This document shows, piece after piece, positions 35,625 through 61,149 of a stretch of 64,000 bases of DNA. The notes beneath the pieces are model-generated. The model was not told where the DNA came from and did not search any database. It saw nothing but the letters and a program-made list of their open reading frames with translations. The DNA is from Ascaris suum (lineage: Eukaryota; Nematoda; Chromadorea; Rhabditida; Ascarididae), in NCBI GenBank assembly GCA_013433145.1, contig CM024168.1:2604001-2668000 (forward strand), read 5' to 3'. Within the stretch, counting starts at the first letter, position 1; each line of letters opens with the position of its first letter. The position numbers and the translations under genes are program-made.

Positions 35625-36328
35625 ACCCCTCACCCATTCCAATTTCTCGGAAAACTGCCTCTGCGATAAATTCTCTCTAAAATTAAGGCGTATTAATTTT
35701 GACCTACTTCGAGGAAATTAAATGTTATGTTAATCATGAATATCATATGAAAATGATTTCATCTTTAGTATAGCTTTTTTTTGGAGTTGAGCCAATAAAT
35801 TCCACGTATAAAGTTTTTTTTTTTTTTCAGAGGAAAGCCAATGAATTCTAGGCACATGTTTATTTCCTCTCATCGAATCTATGGATTAGTAATGAGTAAA
35901 TAAATATGCGCGAAAAATATGACGCATTGATCGCAAATAAATCCATTTTGATGCAAACATAATGGCATTTTAATCGGTCGATCGTCATATAAATAGGAAA
36001 GTATGATTGAAAGTTCCGCACTCTGATAGATATAATGACATATGTGCTTGTTGATGTACATTTGACGTCATGTTGAATGTAATATTTACCTTTACCTCAT
36101 ACCTCAATGCTCTATTTTTTCCTTTAGATTTTCTTTTTAACGTTTATAGTTTATTAGGTTATTCGTACGTTGAGCGATGGTTATTAATTGATTAAACAGT
36201 ATGAATATGTAAATAAAATATCGATCACCTTTGATGAATTTCAAATATTGGGAAGTAGACTTTTTGAATCTACTTTTCTTGCCCTCATTGAGGATGTTAG
36301 CTCGCACACTTCTCTCGTTGAAATTCAG

Positions 36329-36346
36329 CCCCCCCCCCCCCCCCCC
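36329..36346. repeat. Poly-C tract, 18 nt
   Basis: Followed by further C runs to about 36358. Confidence 0.95.
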
Positions 36347-37315
36347 TCCTCACCCCCCTCACTCACCCTTCCACTTCAGATTTAGTCTCCTTCTCTGGTG
36401 AAATAAAATGTTATATACTTCATGAAAAGAAGTTTTGCTTAACGACAATTTATTTGTTATCTTTGAATCGGGACAATTTTCTTTCAATTTCCTTTCCATG
36501 ATGTGAACGTCCTATATATTTGTCTCAATCCATTGATGTCGTATTTCTCTCGTCAAAAAAGAGCGCCCACTAGAAGCACGTATTTCCGTTCGTTAAAAGA
36601 ACAATAGGATTGCTATGATTTCGGCAAATGAAGCATAATGAAGTATAACTTTAGTAATTTATAGTTACAATTAGTGAAAAGTTTTTGTCGCTAAAAATTA
36701 TGATTGTTCTCATTTTCTCCTCTTAATTTACTAGCTCCTCTTTCTTCATAATGGGATTTTTTTTTCCCCGAGCGAATCTATACTCATATGTTTTTCATTG
36801 TGTATTATCTTTGCGTATTTATTGTGTGAAACGTTTGTCAATGTATACACTTTGAAGATTGCATTATACATTTGAAGAAGATGAGAAAAATCATTGACGA
36901 TAAAATATATTAATGCATTATTATTGTTTAATTTTTTTCAATTTTTGAACATCTTACAATGTGCTGTTGTTTCTATATAAATATTCAACTCCGAATGAAA
37001 TATTTCGAGAAATGCGATGTTTTTTTTTCTTTATTTTTTATTTTTTTTTATTTTTTTTTTTGCAATTTATAAAATTTAATAATAGAGAAATTTTCTTCAA
37101 TAAATATTTCTTTTATTATTGATCTTTATTGTATTGTACATTTCCTTGTCAACTAACTAAATCATTTTTATCTTTTTCTTTTTCTTTTTTTTTTTTTTTT
37201 TAATGATGGCGAAAAAACGTTTCATAGCACTAATGTAAACATTTGAATTTTTGAAACATCTCAGTGAACAATAATAAATCAACAATGCGTTAAATTCTTT
37301 TTTTTTCTCGTTTCT

Positions 37316-37320
<5 letters not shown>

Positions 37321-37349
<29 letters not shown>
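37321..37349. repeat. Poly-A tract, 29 nt
   Basis: Uninterrupted A. It could mark the 3' end of an old retroposed sequence, but no element was recognised upstream. Confidence 0.9.
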
Positions 37350-37351
<2 letters not shown>

Positions 37352-37764
37352 AGAATTCAAGATTCGATTCTATCTAGAAATCTATAAAATAGAAGAAAAA
37401 AAAAATTATTTTTTAGAGATTTTCAAATGTAGAGTAGAAAATTTGACAGCATAAAGGGAAGATTTTTTTTTCTTTAAATGTCAAGTAAAAACATTTTCCT
37501 CTCTATGGATTCGAAACTGAGATAATAAATTGCAAAATTGATGTGTTTTGCGTTTGAATTCATTTTGCATTTTTTTTTCTAGTCTAATAATGTGATTGAT
37601 AGTGGAGAGGCTCTATGCTAATTGTTGAAAATATTTTCTCATTTAGAGAGGAAATATTTAATGCAATTTTGAATTTGAATCTTCCGACCAATGAAATTGT
37701 TGATTATTTCAGCTGTTGTATTATTATTTCATAAGAAAATCTAAAGAATTTTTTTTTCTTCGAG

Positions 37765-37827
<63 letters not shown>

Positions 37828-37830
37828 TTT
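37765..37830. repeat. (TTTA)n microsatellite, about 66 bp
   Basis: About 16 copies of ATTT; it yields a false LFIYLFIY-type open frame. Confidence 0.97.
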
Positions 37831-38540
37831 TTTTGTCTACGATGAGAAATAAATTAAATTCTATTCATAAATATTCTTTTGAATTTTCTATTCTATATTT
37901 CATTCATAAATTTATATTCGAAATTTTCATTTAGAATTAATAAATTTGTAAATTTCATTCATCTAAATCTTCTAAATTTTCATTAATATTCTAATTTTTT
38001 TTAAAATTCAATATGAGAAATATATTTTCTATTCTATATTTTTCTAAATTATTCGTCGAATTATTGCTCTATTATATTTCGTGATTTACATTATTATACT
38101 ACAACAATTATATGAATATAAAAATGGAAATTCGAAAATACGTTAATAGATGAAAATTGAAGTTTTCAATTAATTAGATTATATTATCAATAATTATTTA
38201 AATAATTCAACAATGGATATTTATAGTCAACGAAATAAATTTTTACAGTTTTGAAGAATTTAGCAAAAACTGCGAATCTATGAAGACGAAAAAATAGAAA
38301 TAGAAAGAATTCGAGAAATAATGATCGTTACGTTATGCGAACGGCAATGTAAACAATGATCGATCATCAACGAAAAGTAATATGTATGACATAATCGTTC
38401 AAAAATACATTCGTCTATTATTAGCAATAATAGAAAATGGAGGTATAATATTTTTTAAAGAAATTAATGATACTTGAAATTATGCAAAGCAATTTCATGA
38501 AATATTTTATTATTTATAGTGTCGATAAAATCATATCGAA

Positions 38541-38619
38541 TGATGGAAAATGTTGCAAAACGAATGCAAATATTGCAAAATGAATGCAAATATTGCAAAA
38601 TGAATGCAAATATTGCAGA

Positions 38620-38620
<1 letters not shown>
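38541..38620 (+). repeat. 20-bp tandem repeat, four copies, over the transporter start
   Basis: Units TGAATGCAAATATTGCAAAA at 38561 (first base C), 38581 and 38601, plus a looser copy at 38541. The last copy has TATTGCAG in place of TATTGCAA, which creates an AG acceptor. The copies also carry in-frame ATGs. Confidence 0.9.
38613..38618 (+). promoter_or_regulatory. Candidate spliced-leader trans-splice acceptor
   Basis: TTGCAG ends at 38618 and the likely start ATG is at 38620. In nematodes a 3' splice site just before the start codon, without an upstream donor in the gene, is the usual signature of SL addition. The SL itself is not in the window. Inferred, not shown. Confidence 0.5.
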
Positions 38621-48071
<9,451 letters not shown>

Positions 48072-48133
48072 CTAAACGAAAAAAAAAACGTATACTCTAA
48101 TTGCGAAATGAAAATATAGATGTATACATAACA

Positions 48134-48139
48134 AATAAA
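48134..48139 (+). terminator. Candidate polyadenylation signal of the transporter gene
   Basis: AATAAA 62 nt after the TAA stop, followed by T-rich sequence. Use is inferred. Confidence 0.55.
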
Positions 48140-49820
48140 ATTATTATATGTTGGAATTTCAATTATTGAATCGAATGTGTTGAATGGATTCAAAAGAAAC
48201 AATTATGAACATTTTATCATCGATAAATGCTAACTAACGAAAGTTTTCTCTCAAATAAAATGCAATTTTATGGTAATATTAATATGGGAAAAAATTTGCA
48301 TTTTTTGCAATATGTTTATTGAAAATTATGCATTTTTCTTTTTTTGCAATGAGTATTTGCATTGAATTTAATTCGAATTTCTGAAAGAAATTCATTCATA
48401 TTATTATGATATATGCATTTTGCTAATGTTTATAAATATATATTGTGCAATAAATGAGGAAAATTCCTATTGTTTATCAAAAATAAAATCAATAGTTAAT
48501 GCGTATGCGTTTTGCATCTATGTGAGAAACGTTTGCACGTAAAAAAAAAACATTTACTTTCATAGCTCATTAAACGTGATTAGCATAAATAATTTTTTTT
48601 TTTTGAATTTAAAGACAAATGCATTGCTTACTCATTTTTATTTCCCCATTATTTAAATTTTCAAATAATGGGGTTGTTTTTCCGGAAGGTGTATGTTTGG
48701 CATCTTCCAGACAGCATATATTTCTATCAATAGAATCTTCATAATATACCGTTATCATAAATGTGCTACTTCACAATACGTGCAATGAGAAATATCTTCA
48801 AAAATTCGCAAATTAGTTATTTCAATCGAAATTTGCCTAAAATGAGTAAAAATTTCACCACTATACGAATAAAAATTAGATCACATCATTAATCATTGCA
48901 TCTCAATGCAAAGAGTATTTGCGAGGAAATATTCACTCATTTGTAAAAGGATCGTTATCACTACGATAAATCCACAAATGATAAGAGAAAAACTTTGAAA
49001 AAAAAGTTTTCCGAACGGATCTACAAGTTCTGCGCTCATTTTTTAGAGTTGAGCTTATATGTCTGCTAAAATTGTCCTCATAAATTAATTTCATTAATTG
49101 TTAATTATATACGTTATAAATTATTCACTAATTATGTGTTGGTGATATATATTGGCAACAAGATCACAACGTCGAATTGTCTCTGTAAAGCTAAAATTTA
49201 TTCATTTCTCGAGCATTTTTTAAGTTCCATGTTTTCATATTCTATTCATTATCGCAGAAATTATTGACACATTCAAATACTTCTTCACTTTTCCATATTA
49301 TAAAAGGCGCTGCATTTGTCCTACTATTCAAAGCTCACTTATTTAGAAATTTATTTTGCTAGGCAAAAATACCTGTCGCGAAGATTTCATCTATACGAAT
49401 GCTTCAATATCAAAACGCATTGTATCGATCGAATAATATTGCAAAAATGCTGTCGACACGATCTCTAAGTTCAGGCTCTGAAAATCATTATTACAACTCG
49501 AAGTCCATCGTATGATGACCTCTTGTAGACTTTAGATGGTCACTTTGTATGGTCATCGTGGGAAATCAGCGAGTTTTTTCAGAAACAAAGAGCTTAATCC
49601 ATCTGCTCAACCTAATTTATCCGAATAGACCTTATAGCCATTGATATCGTCATACTTATTGAGAGCATTCTATTGTTGGAAGCAATGTTTTAAATTTTGA
49701 GAGGATCAAAACTCATAACAGTTCAAAAAGTTCTCTTGGAATTTAGCTGAAGAGATGCCCTATGAATTTCGCGCTTATTTCATAAACTCGTTACAAATGA
49801 ATCTTTGATAGTCAGCATAT
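48140..49820. other. Intergenic, no gene seen
   Basis: AT-rich sequence downstream of the transporter, with one perfect short hairpin at 48644. No exon-like block. Confidence 0.6.
48644..48673. repeat. Perfect inverted repeat, 11-bp arms
   Basis: CCCCATTATTT and AAATAATGGGG are separated by 8 nt, 0.57 kb past the transporter stop. Confidence 0.85.
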
Positions 49821-49935
49821 TGTATATAAATATTGATCTACATAGGTCAATATTTTACTGTATATAAATACTGATCTACATAGGTCAATATTTTACTGTA
49901 TATAAATATTGATCTATATAGGTCAGTATTTTAAC
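49821..49935. repeat. Three tandem 38-bp units, each an imperfect palindrome
   Basis: Units start at 49821, 49859 and 49897. Each contains AAATATTGATCT and AGGTCAATATTT around a 4-nt centre, with one or two mismatches between arms. AGGTCA occurs once per unit. Another TGACCT lies just downstream (about 49941). Confidence 0.9.
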
Positions 49936-50419
49936 AGTGTTGACCTCAACATAGATGTCTTCGTTTATCGATAGTGCGTGATTATTGGTAATTTTGTGCT
50001 CACGGTGCACGATAGCACGATTGCAGTACGGACAGTTTTATTTTATTTTTATATTCCTTTATAGTTTTGAATGTTTTCCCGAGTACATTTGGATAAACCA
50101 CAGTGGTTAAGACTATTTACATTTCAAAATTCTCAGCAGTTCGATTCTCTTTTTACTAAGGTTTTTTAGTTTATAATTCCTCACTTTAGGAATTACGTAT
50201 ATCATCTTTTGCTGTTCTCCGTGTATTACATGTCGCGTTTTCAATCTAATTTTCTTATGTTAGAAGCATTCTAATACGTTTCCTTCAGTCCATATATTTA
50301 GCACACATTTCATATTGGCTTTGAATAATTAACGTACTTTGTTTATTCCAATAGTTGTTAAATTATAACATATAACATTCTAAACTTGCAAAGTAGTTTT
50401 GCTTTGTTTAATAGGTAAA

Positions 50420-50975
<556 letters not shown>

Positions 50976-51108
50976 TTTTATTCGCATAGGCGTTTTATCC
51001 ATGTCTTATTCCTTTAACATATCATCTTATAACATCGGCTTATCAATGCTATCTTTACATTTTAGGCTTCTGATATTATCGTCTTTCTCTATAAAAACAT
51101 AAAGAAAC
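50976..51108 (+). repeat. Dispersed repeat, copy B
   Basis: Aligns ungapped to 34605-34737 in the same orientation (about 87%). Contains a shared CTATAAAAACATA. Here it directly follows a GC-rich patch that copy A lacks. Confidence 0.85.
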
Positions 51109-54100
51109 ATATTATAAACTTAATCCAACAGTTACAAACAATATAGCTATGCGAAAAAAAAAACAAAACAAATATTTAATAAACAATAATATAGGAATTA
51201 TTGAGACATTAAAACAAGAATAAATTGGTTAGAATTCTATGGGGTAAATCCGCCAAAAAAAAAGGCTTTTTTCTCAGGTGAGCATATGACGGGATTTTGC
51301 AGAATAGGATTCTCTCTCGTTTTCTGTGACTTTCTTTAAACGTTAATCTATAAGCAACACTTAGTTATCGTTGTTGAGTTGCTCATTCATTCTATGCTGT
51401 GAAATGTTTCATTACTCATATGCCAGGTTGTTAGATATACTGAAACAGCTACGACCTCAATGAATGCTAAAACAATTTAATTACCTCTTCAATAGTCCAA
51501 TTTCTTTCACGCTAACATTGTCATCGTATAGATTTTACTCTCGTCAAATTTTGTTATCTTTTCATATCCATTAAAGAAATTATCCATTCTCATGTGATTT
51601 TCTTTTTTTAATCATCATAAGTCAAAAATCTTCACGCATCATCGAATACATATTGTTAGATTTTCTTTTCATTGCGTTAGTCACAAATACAAAGGAATAT
51701 CTCATATATATTTTTCTTTATATGCCGTGTCTCATTTTCTTATTGAATAGAAATTTGATGCATAATGTTGTTAAAAATGACACATAAATAAATTATTTAC
51801 ATTGAAGAATATATCGTAGAAATTATCTATGTAGGAGATTCTCAATTTATTCTTGTAATGTTTTCTTAAGTTTTTCCTTTATTACGTTTTTTTTAAAACG
51901 CTTGATTATTTTCCGCTTAGAATCTATAATTCATACGTTATATCGATAATTATTGCTGTAATTTAATTCGTACAAAACGCTTTATTGAATCTAAAGCCGA
52001 AGAAATTTTCAAACATCAGAGAAAACCATAAAGATGTACCACAAAGAAAACGTTTTTTTTTTTTTCACCATGCTAGAAACTATAGGACCATTTGTGAGGC
52101 TTTGCATTGTAAATTGCATTTCAATAACGACTACTGCACCAACTTCCTACAGTTGTCTGAGTGAAAATATGCTATTTGCAAGAGATTTTGCACTATTCAT
52201 GGATCAAAAATTTTAGCTGTTAGAGTTTATGCAGATATGCTTGCAATATCAATTACTTAGACATATGATACTTGCAACGTTAATTAACTCATGCTGCATA
52301 AATTAGCTGGCGAATATCTATCAGTCGGATGCATGTTAAAATAGAATGAGATCGACATTTGCGCCAATTCTAGATTCTATCTCTGAGAACGTATTCATGC
52401 ATAAACCTAGTCAACGTTTTATAGCATATTCTACAGGTATTGCTCACTTTTTTGCGAATCGGTAATTGTATTGTTAGTGCCTTACTCTAAGTTATTATGA
52501 GATGCGCATGTTTTTCTTTTTATATCACCCAACTTTCGAGAATTTAACGCATCGCTATTTTTTCAACATTATTGCAACTGCAATTTGAAAATTTCTGACT
52601 TAATGTAAGCTAACTTATTGCAATTTGCAATTCAGCAATAATTGCAGTCATTCAAAATTAAACTACAATAATCTGCTTGGAACCATTTTGGCACTGCAGT
52701 ATACAATTTTATACTGCAGCGATGGAGCCCAAAAGTAGAGGAGCTGCTATGTCAAGTGTACCTAAATTTCCACACAAAATACCATCTAACACCATGATTT
52801 CACTGCACTATGAAATCTTACCCATCCAAAATAAATTTCCAGTCGTTGTAAAACGAAATAAAAATTTTCGGCAGATTAAATTTTTTTTTTGTTTGTTATT
52901 GCTTTCGAAGTTGGTGGATTTTTCTGGAAGTTGGTATTAAAAAGGTAAATGAATGTGAGAGATTTCAAATCATTGACGGTTTAAATCAAACCACTGCAAT
53001 GATTTAAACCCTATTTGAACCATTGCCGTTTTAATTAATCCCAAGTTGAAGCTGCTTCTTGATGATGAAATAAACGCCACCAAAAATACTTCAACATAAC
53101 CTCACCAGTAGGTTGTATTAAATTCGCGAAGATTCACTAAAGGAAAACGAATGAAAACGTAATCTTCTTTTGAAAGTATGGTTGATTAGGATCCCCTCAC
53201 ATAGGCTTCATAATGAACATTATGACTCATTCTATTCGGCCGACTATATCTTTCCACATCAAAGAATAAGCAATCATAGATCGTCAGATATACGCATGAC
53301 TATGACACATTTTTCCATTTGCATTTTTTTTTTGCTAATTTCTACTAAGAAAAAAATTTTTTCTTTGAAATCGATCACCTTAAATGTAAATGCAATATTT
53401 TGCATATTTTAATTTAATTTTATTTTTTTTTTGAAAATTTATTAAAATTGAGCGATCATATTTATCGAATCGAAAAATGAATATTCTCTTGCTTTCTATA
53501 GTATTTTGTTCACATATTTTGTGATCTGATCGATATGAAACGTAGTCGGATCGATCATAAAATGATCAATCATAAACATATATTTAATATCTATATTTAA
53601 TCAAAATATTCAAATTTTAATATCTAGAATCGAAATAAACAAATATTTAATTAAGTAGAAAAAAATATTTGGCATCTATAACTTTTTTTTTCTTCGGCTG
53701 TTAAATTGCCTTTTTTTAAAAAATGGTTTTTGAAGTTGGCAATCCTATAAATTTCATTATCGACATCGAATTTCATCACTTTAGCTTTCGTGATTCCTAA
53801 ATTGAAACTATCGGGCATTTATACCCACATATACATAAATAAATATACTCAACAACGTTGTAGTAATGTAAATTCGTCGATGCACCTTCAAAAAAATATG
53901 CCTAATGTGCTCAAAAATTTCATCTTTGCTCACAAATTTCTTTGCAATTTATAGTATTTTAATGCGACTAGCAAAATTTTCGCTTCTTTGCATTACTTAT
54001 TCGTGTGTTTATATTTGAGTGGTTGTAAACTGATGAAGTCTATTTGAAGATCTTTCCACCCAACTGCAACAGATATGAAGTGGAGCTAGGAAAAAGGATT

Positions 54101-54701
54101 TCAGAGGCGAACGGAAGCCGGACTATTTAAGTTCGATCATATTGTTTCAAGCTTTCCCAAAATGATTGATTAAAAAATATTTATTTCGATATTTAATTAT
54201 TTTACTTACCAGTAATCTTGGTCAAAAAACTACACGTGGATTTTTCAATTTATTTCAGTCAATAAAGCTATCTATATCACTTTGAGTTCTGCTTAAGAGA
54301 AGAAGATTTCCAGGTCTCATGAGGGTTAGAATTTAAGCTACCCTCCAACCTAATGGATGCTGCGAGTGTCGATTCATTGTTGTTTGATATTAGGAGCAAG
54401 GTCTCGACTTATTCAACGCCCTCATCTTTAAGTGAGTGCTGAGCTAAATGATTCAATAGGATAGTGGAGTTAAAGAGTCTGGTTGGAGCCGAATTATAAC
54501 CATCTTTTTTCATTTATGCTTTAAAAATAGGTTCCCTCTTTGAGTGGTTGAAAATATTGCAATGATGCGATCGGTATTATTCGTCGATTGCATTTCTCTT
54601 ACTCTTAGCAATTAACATTTGCGTGCTCAACTAAAATGCTCGTTGTGCACATCACTAACATGCACGCAATCAATTTGCGCTCTAATTTCTTTGCACATAT
54701 G
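51109..54701. other. Intergenic, no gene seen
   Basis: Mostly AT-rich. It contains a 10-bp inverted repeat GGTTTAAATC ... GATTTAAACC at 52978-53010. Open frames at 52034 and 52677 lack motifs. Confidence 0.55.
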
Positions 54702-54735
54702 CTTCTCAACGGTGATTAACAACACCGTTGAGAAG
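54702..54735. repeat. Perfect 13-bp inverted repeat, possible hairpin
   Basis: CTTCTCAACGGTG and CACCGTTGAGAAG flank an 8-nt loop. The stem is 6/13 G-C, strong for this AT-rich region. Confidence 0.85.
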
Positions 54736-58223
<3,488 letters not shown>

Positions 58224-58273
58224 CAGACAGACACGCAGACAGACAGACAGACACGCAGACAGACAGACAGACA
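58224..58273. repeat. (CAGA)n microsatellite with periodic CACG variants
   Basis: About 12 tetranucleotide units, with two ACACG interruptions 24 bp apart. It produces false QTDRQT and SVCLSV frames on opposite strands. Confidence 0.95.
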
Positions 58274-60621
58274 AGTAGACGGATGTAGATATACTCACGT
58301 TTCTACATAAATACATACATATATGAAACGATGAAAACGTAGCTCCATAATACCCTTTGTAAATACGAATTTGAATTTGTCGATGTTCAGCATTTTGAAA
58401 GCAAACTGAGGCTACTTAAAGAATTTACGAAATACCGTAATTATCAAAAAGAAGCCCTCTCTCAAAGATGCCTACCCTCATTATAGCCTTTCCACTCTTG
58501 TCAACTCGAATTATATGCATAGCTATCTCGTTTAATTCGATTTTGAACGACACTTTCATGAAGGAGTCGAGAAAAAAAAATGTTGCAAAGTAATTTGTTG
58601 ATAGTCGGAAAAAAAAATTGACATGATTTTTTCAAAAATTATTAGGAAATGAATTAGAATTAAAATGAATCAAAATTAGAAATGAAAAGCTCAACTGTTT
58701 GCTATTAAAAAAAAATATCAAATTTAATTATTTACTCATTTAAATGATAATTTCGATGTTTTCTTATTAAATTTAAATAATAAAATGGAAAGCTTTTCAA
58801 AATCTGCAAAAATTTCGAACACCAATTAAAACATTTTTTTCTCATACAAGAAGTTTAGAAATAATTTGCTAATTTTATGAATGCTCGAATATTACGTCGG
58901 ATATTTTCTTAATATTTTCTTCATATAAACCAAGGATAATATTTTCTTATTAGTTAATCTTAATCTCACTGACCTACCTCGTTTAATTCAGTTTCTATGA
59001 TGTCATACATTGGGTGGAGTGTCTCTTTGTCTATCTACTTTTCTATCTGTATGTGTATGTCTGAAGTGCGGTAAAATGCCTAGGTTAGCATTCAATAATG
59101 TCGAAGTCAACGTCTTCAAGTGAATAGTTTTCAACGCTTCACTTGTGCAAGTTAATCAATTTATTTCTTAGTCGGCCATATCAAACATGTTGCTGGTTTT
59201 GTTTCGATTGCTGTCGCGCATGCAAATAGGACGAAGCTTTTCAACATTTCTTTACTCATTGATAAATGAGTTCGAAGATCAATCTCTTTCTTTCACTAAT
59301 ATCGTATAGGATTGTATCGGCGGCAAACTTACCTCTAATTATATTTTATAAACTAAGTAAAAATGCATATATGAGGAAGGTTTTAAATGTTAAGTTCAAC
59401 CAGAATAATATGTTCAATTGTTTATTCCATTCTTTACATTTATTTAATTTTAATCTTTATATTTATAGCGTTATTTACTATTTTGCAAGTATGAAGTATT
59501 AAGTAGTCTCTTTATGTTGATATTTGCTTTGAAATAATTTCCAACATTTCAATCAAGCGAATATTGAGACATTAAATTCCAACTCTATATGAAAGAATTA
59601 TATTTGCTTTAGCGGTCATAAATTTCACCATACTTATAGGTGATAATCGTATCTAAGCCAATATAATAGATTTTAGCATTCTTTTTAATATTTGAATATT
59701 AAATTAGCAATTGTATGAGAATTTTTACATAATGTACTGCATATACAAATGATCGATTCGATTTGCACGCATGAGATGCTGAGACTTTTATTTCAAACAA
59801 ATAAACACCTACAATTGACTCTATCAAACGTTTAGAAAATATCCTCATAACTGATGATAATAATCAAATCTAGGCTTTTGCTCACTGAATTTTGATTCAG
59901 ACAAGAATATTGGCTTATTTCATTTCTAATAAGTTTCTTCATTTATGGAAGTAAGAATATTCTTTCGTAGATCTATTGTTTAGATTTCGTTGATAGTGAA
60001 GCAATACTTCCTTAAATTGTGATAACTTGATTGAGATAGCTTATCAATGATATATAAGGCTCTCTTACTCAATAGGAGATTGTCGAAAATGATTGCTTAG
60101 AATATATGATTTGAATTTTTGAAATATTTGAGTATAGTTAATAGGGCATAATCAAAATATAAATATATTTAATAGATATAGAAAAGAATCCGGAGAATAC
60201 AACTATAGTATAGTTGAAGTTCAAGTAATAGTTAACTATCTAATATCTATTAATTCCATTTTATAGAATATTTGCTAATTGCGTCAACTTTCTTCATTAG
60301 ACAACAATAATAAAAACTTGTTCTAGCTTTACGCATATGATAAATAGTTGATTTTACTATTTAAGCTTTTTATATTTTATCATCGATATTTTGTGGGAAA
60401 TATTTCATATCGGTCGCGCGAGAATTAGTAAGTAATCTCTTTCTTTTTTCCTCCATTGATTGATTGAATGATTGAATCACTTGAGTCGGAAAACACGTTA
60501 CGTGCCAGCGTCACTATCATCGTGATGTACTTTTCAAATTATTGATCCATTAAAAAAAAAACTAATTGTGACGTCAGTTCGAATGGTTTTTCTCCGCATT
60601 TGCATATATCAAGATTGGACT

Positions 60622-60632
60622 GGGGGGGGGGG
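60622..60632. repeat. Poly-G tract, 11 nt
   Basis: Uninterrupted G on the plus strand, followed by CGG. Confidence 0.95.
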
Positions 60633-61126
60633 CGGAAATTTATATTTTCTTTTTATTCAGAATATAAAAATTGCATTACGATTATTTAGGAAAGCATTTC
60701 TTTCTGAAAAAGAAAATGCATAATTTTCCACCAAATAAATTTATTTCATTCATTTATATTTGAATACTTAATAACTAAAATACTTAAATGAATTGTACTC
60801 GTTTAGATCCACTTTTCTAATAACTTCAATAAGACAGTAAATTAGTAAGGACCCTCTCTTATGCTGAAATGTTGGATATATGATGCTAAACTATGCATAA
60901 CTCGAAAGCTTCACTGATGTATTTACTTATTAATTTACCAACTCATATATTGCTATTGTTCGTAATTTTTCTTCTCAAAACATCATCTCTTTACACATTT
61001 CTTTTCCATTCTACAAACTTGATGAAAAATTTATAAATATTGATATTTTAATGTTTTTAAGTGCTTAGTAAATAATTTTCAACAATGACGAATTTTGGTT
61101 GCTAATTTTTTTTTTTTGTTTTTGGT

Positions 61127-61149
61127 GGGGGGGGGGGGGGGGGGGGGGG
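61127..61149. repeat. Poly-G tract, 23 nt
   Basis: The longest G run in the window, preceded by a T-rich stretch and followed by AGGGCGGAGAGG. Confidence 0.95.

Larger units (their letters stand above)
34738..38540. other. Intergenic upstream of the transporter gene
   Basis: Strongly AT-rich, with poly-C tracts (35612, 36329), a 29-nt A run (37321-37349) and TTTA repeats. No open frame here resembles a protein. A promoter for the downstream gene is expected but no clear TATA or known site stands out. Confidence 0.55.

Noticed and set aside
34433..36346. Poly-C tracts as a possible CRISPR- or telomere-like array
   Set aside because: Plain homopolymers at irregular spacing, no repeat-spacer structure and no telomeric hexamer.
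37716..37934. Frame with repeated LFIY
   Set aside because: Product of the TTTA microsatellite.
38584..38619. Upstream in-frame ATG of the transporter
   Set aside because: It lies inside the 20-bp repeat, directly after a TGA, and before a likely trans-splice acceptor; the ATG at 38620 is preferred.
50137..50160. GTTCGATTC-like word suggestive of a tRNA T-arm
   Set aside because: No acceptor or anticodon stems can be paired around it; no tRNA found anywhere in the window.
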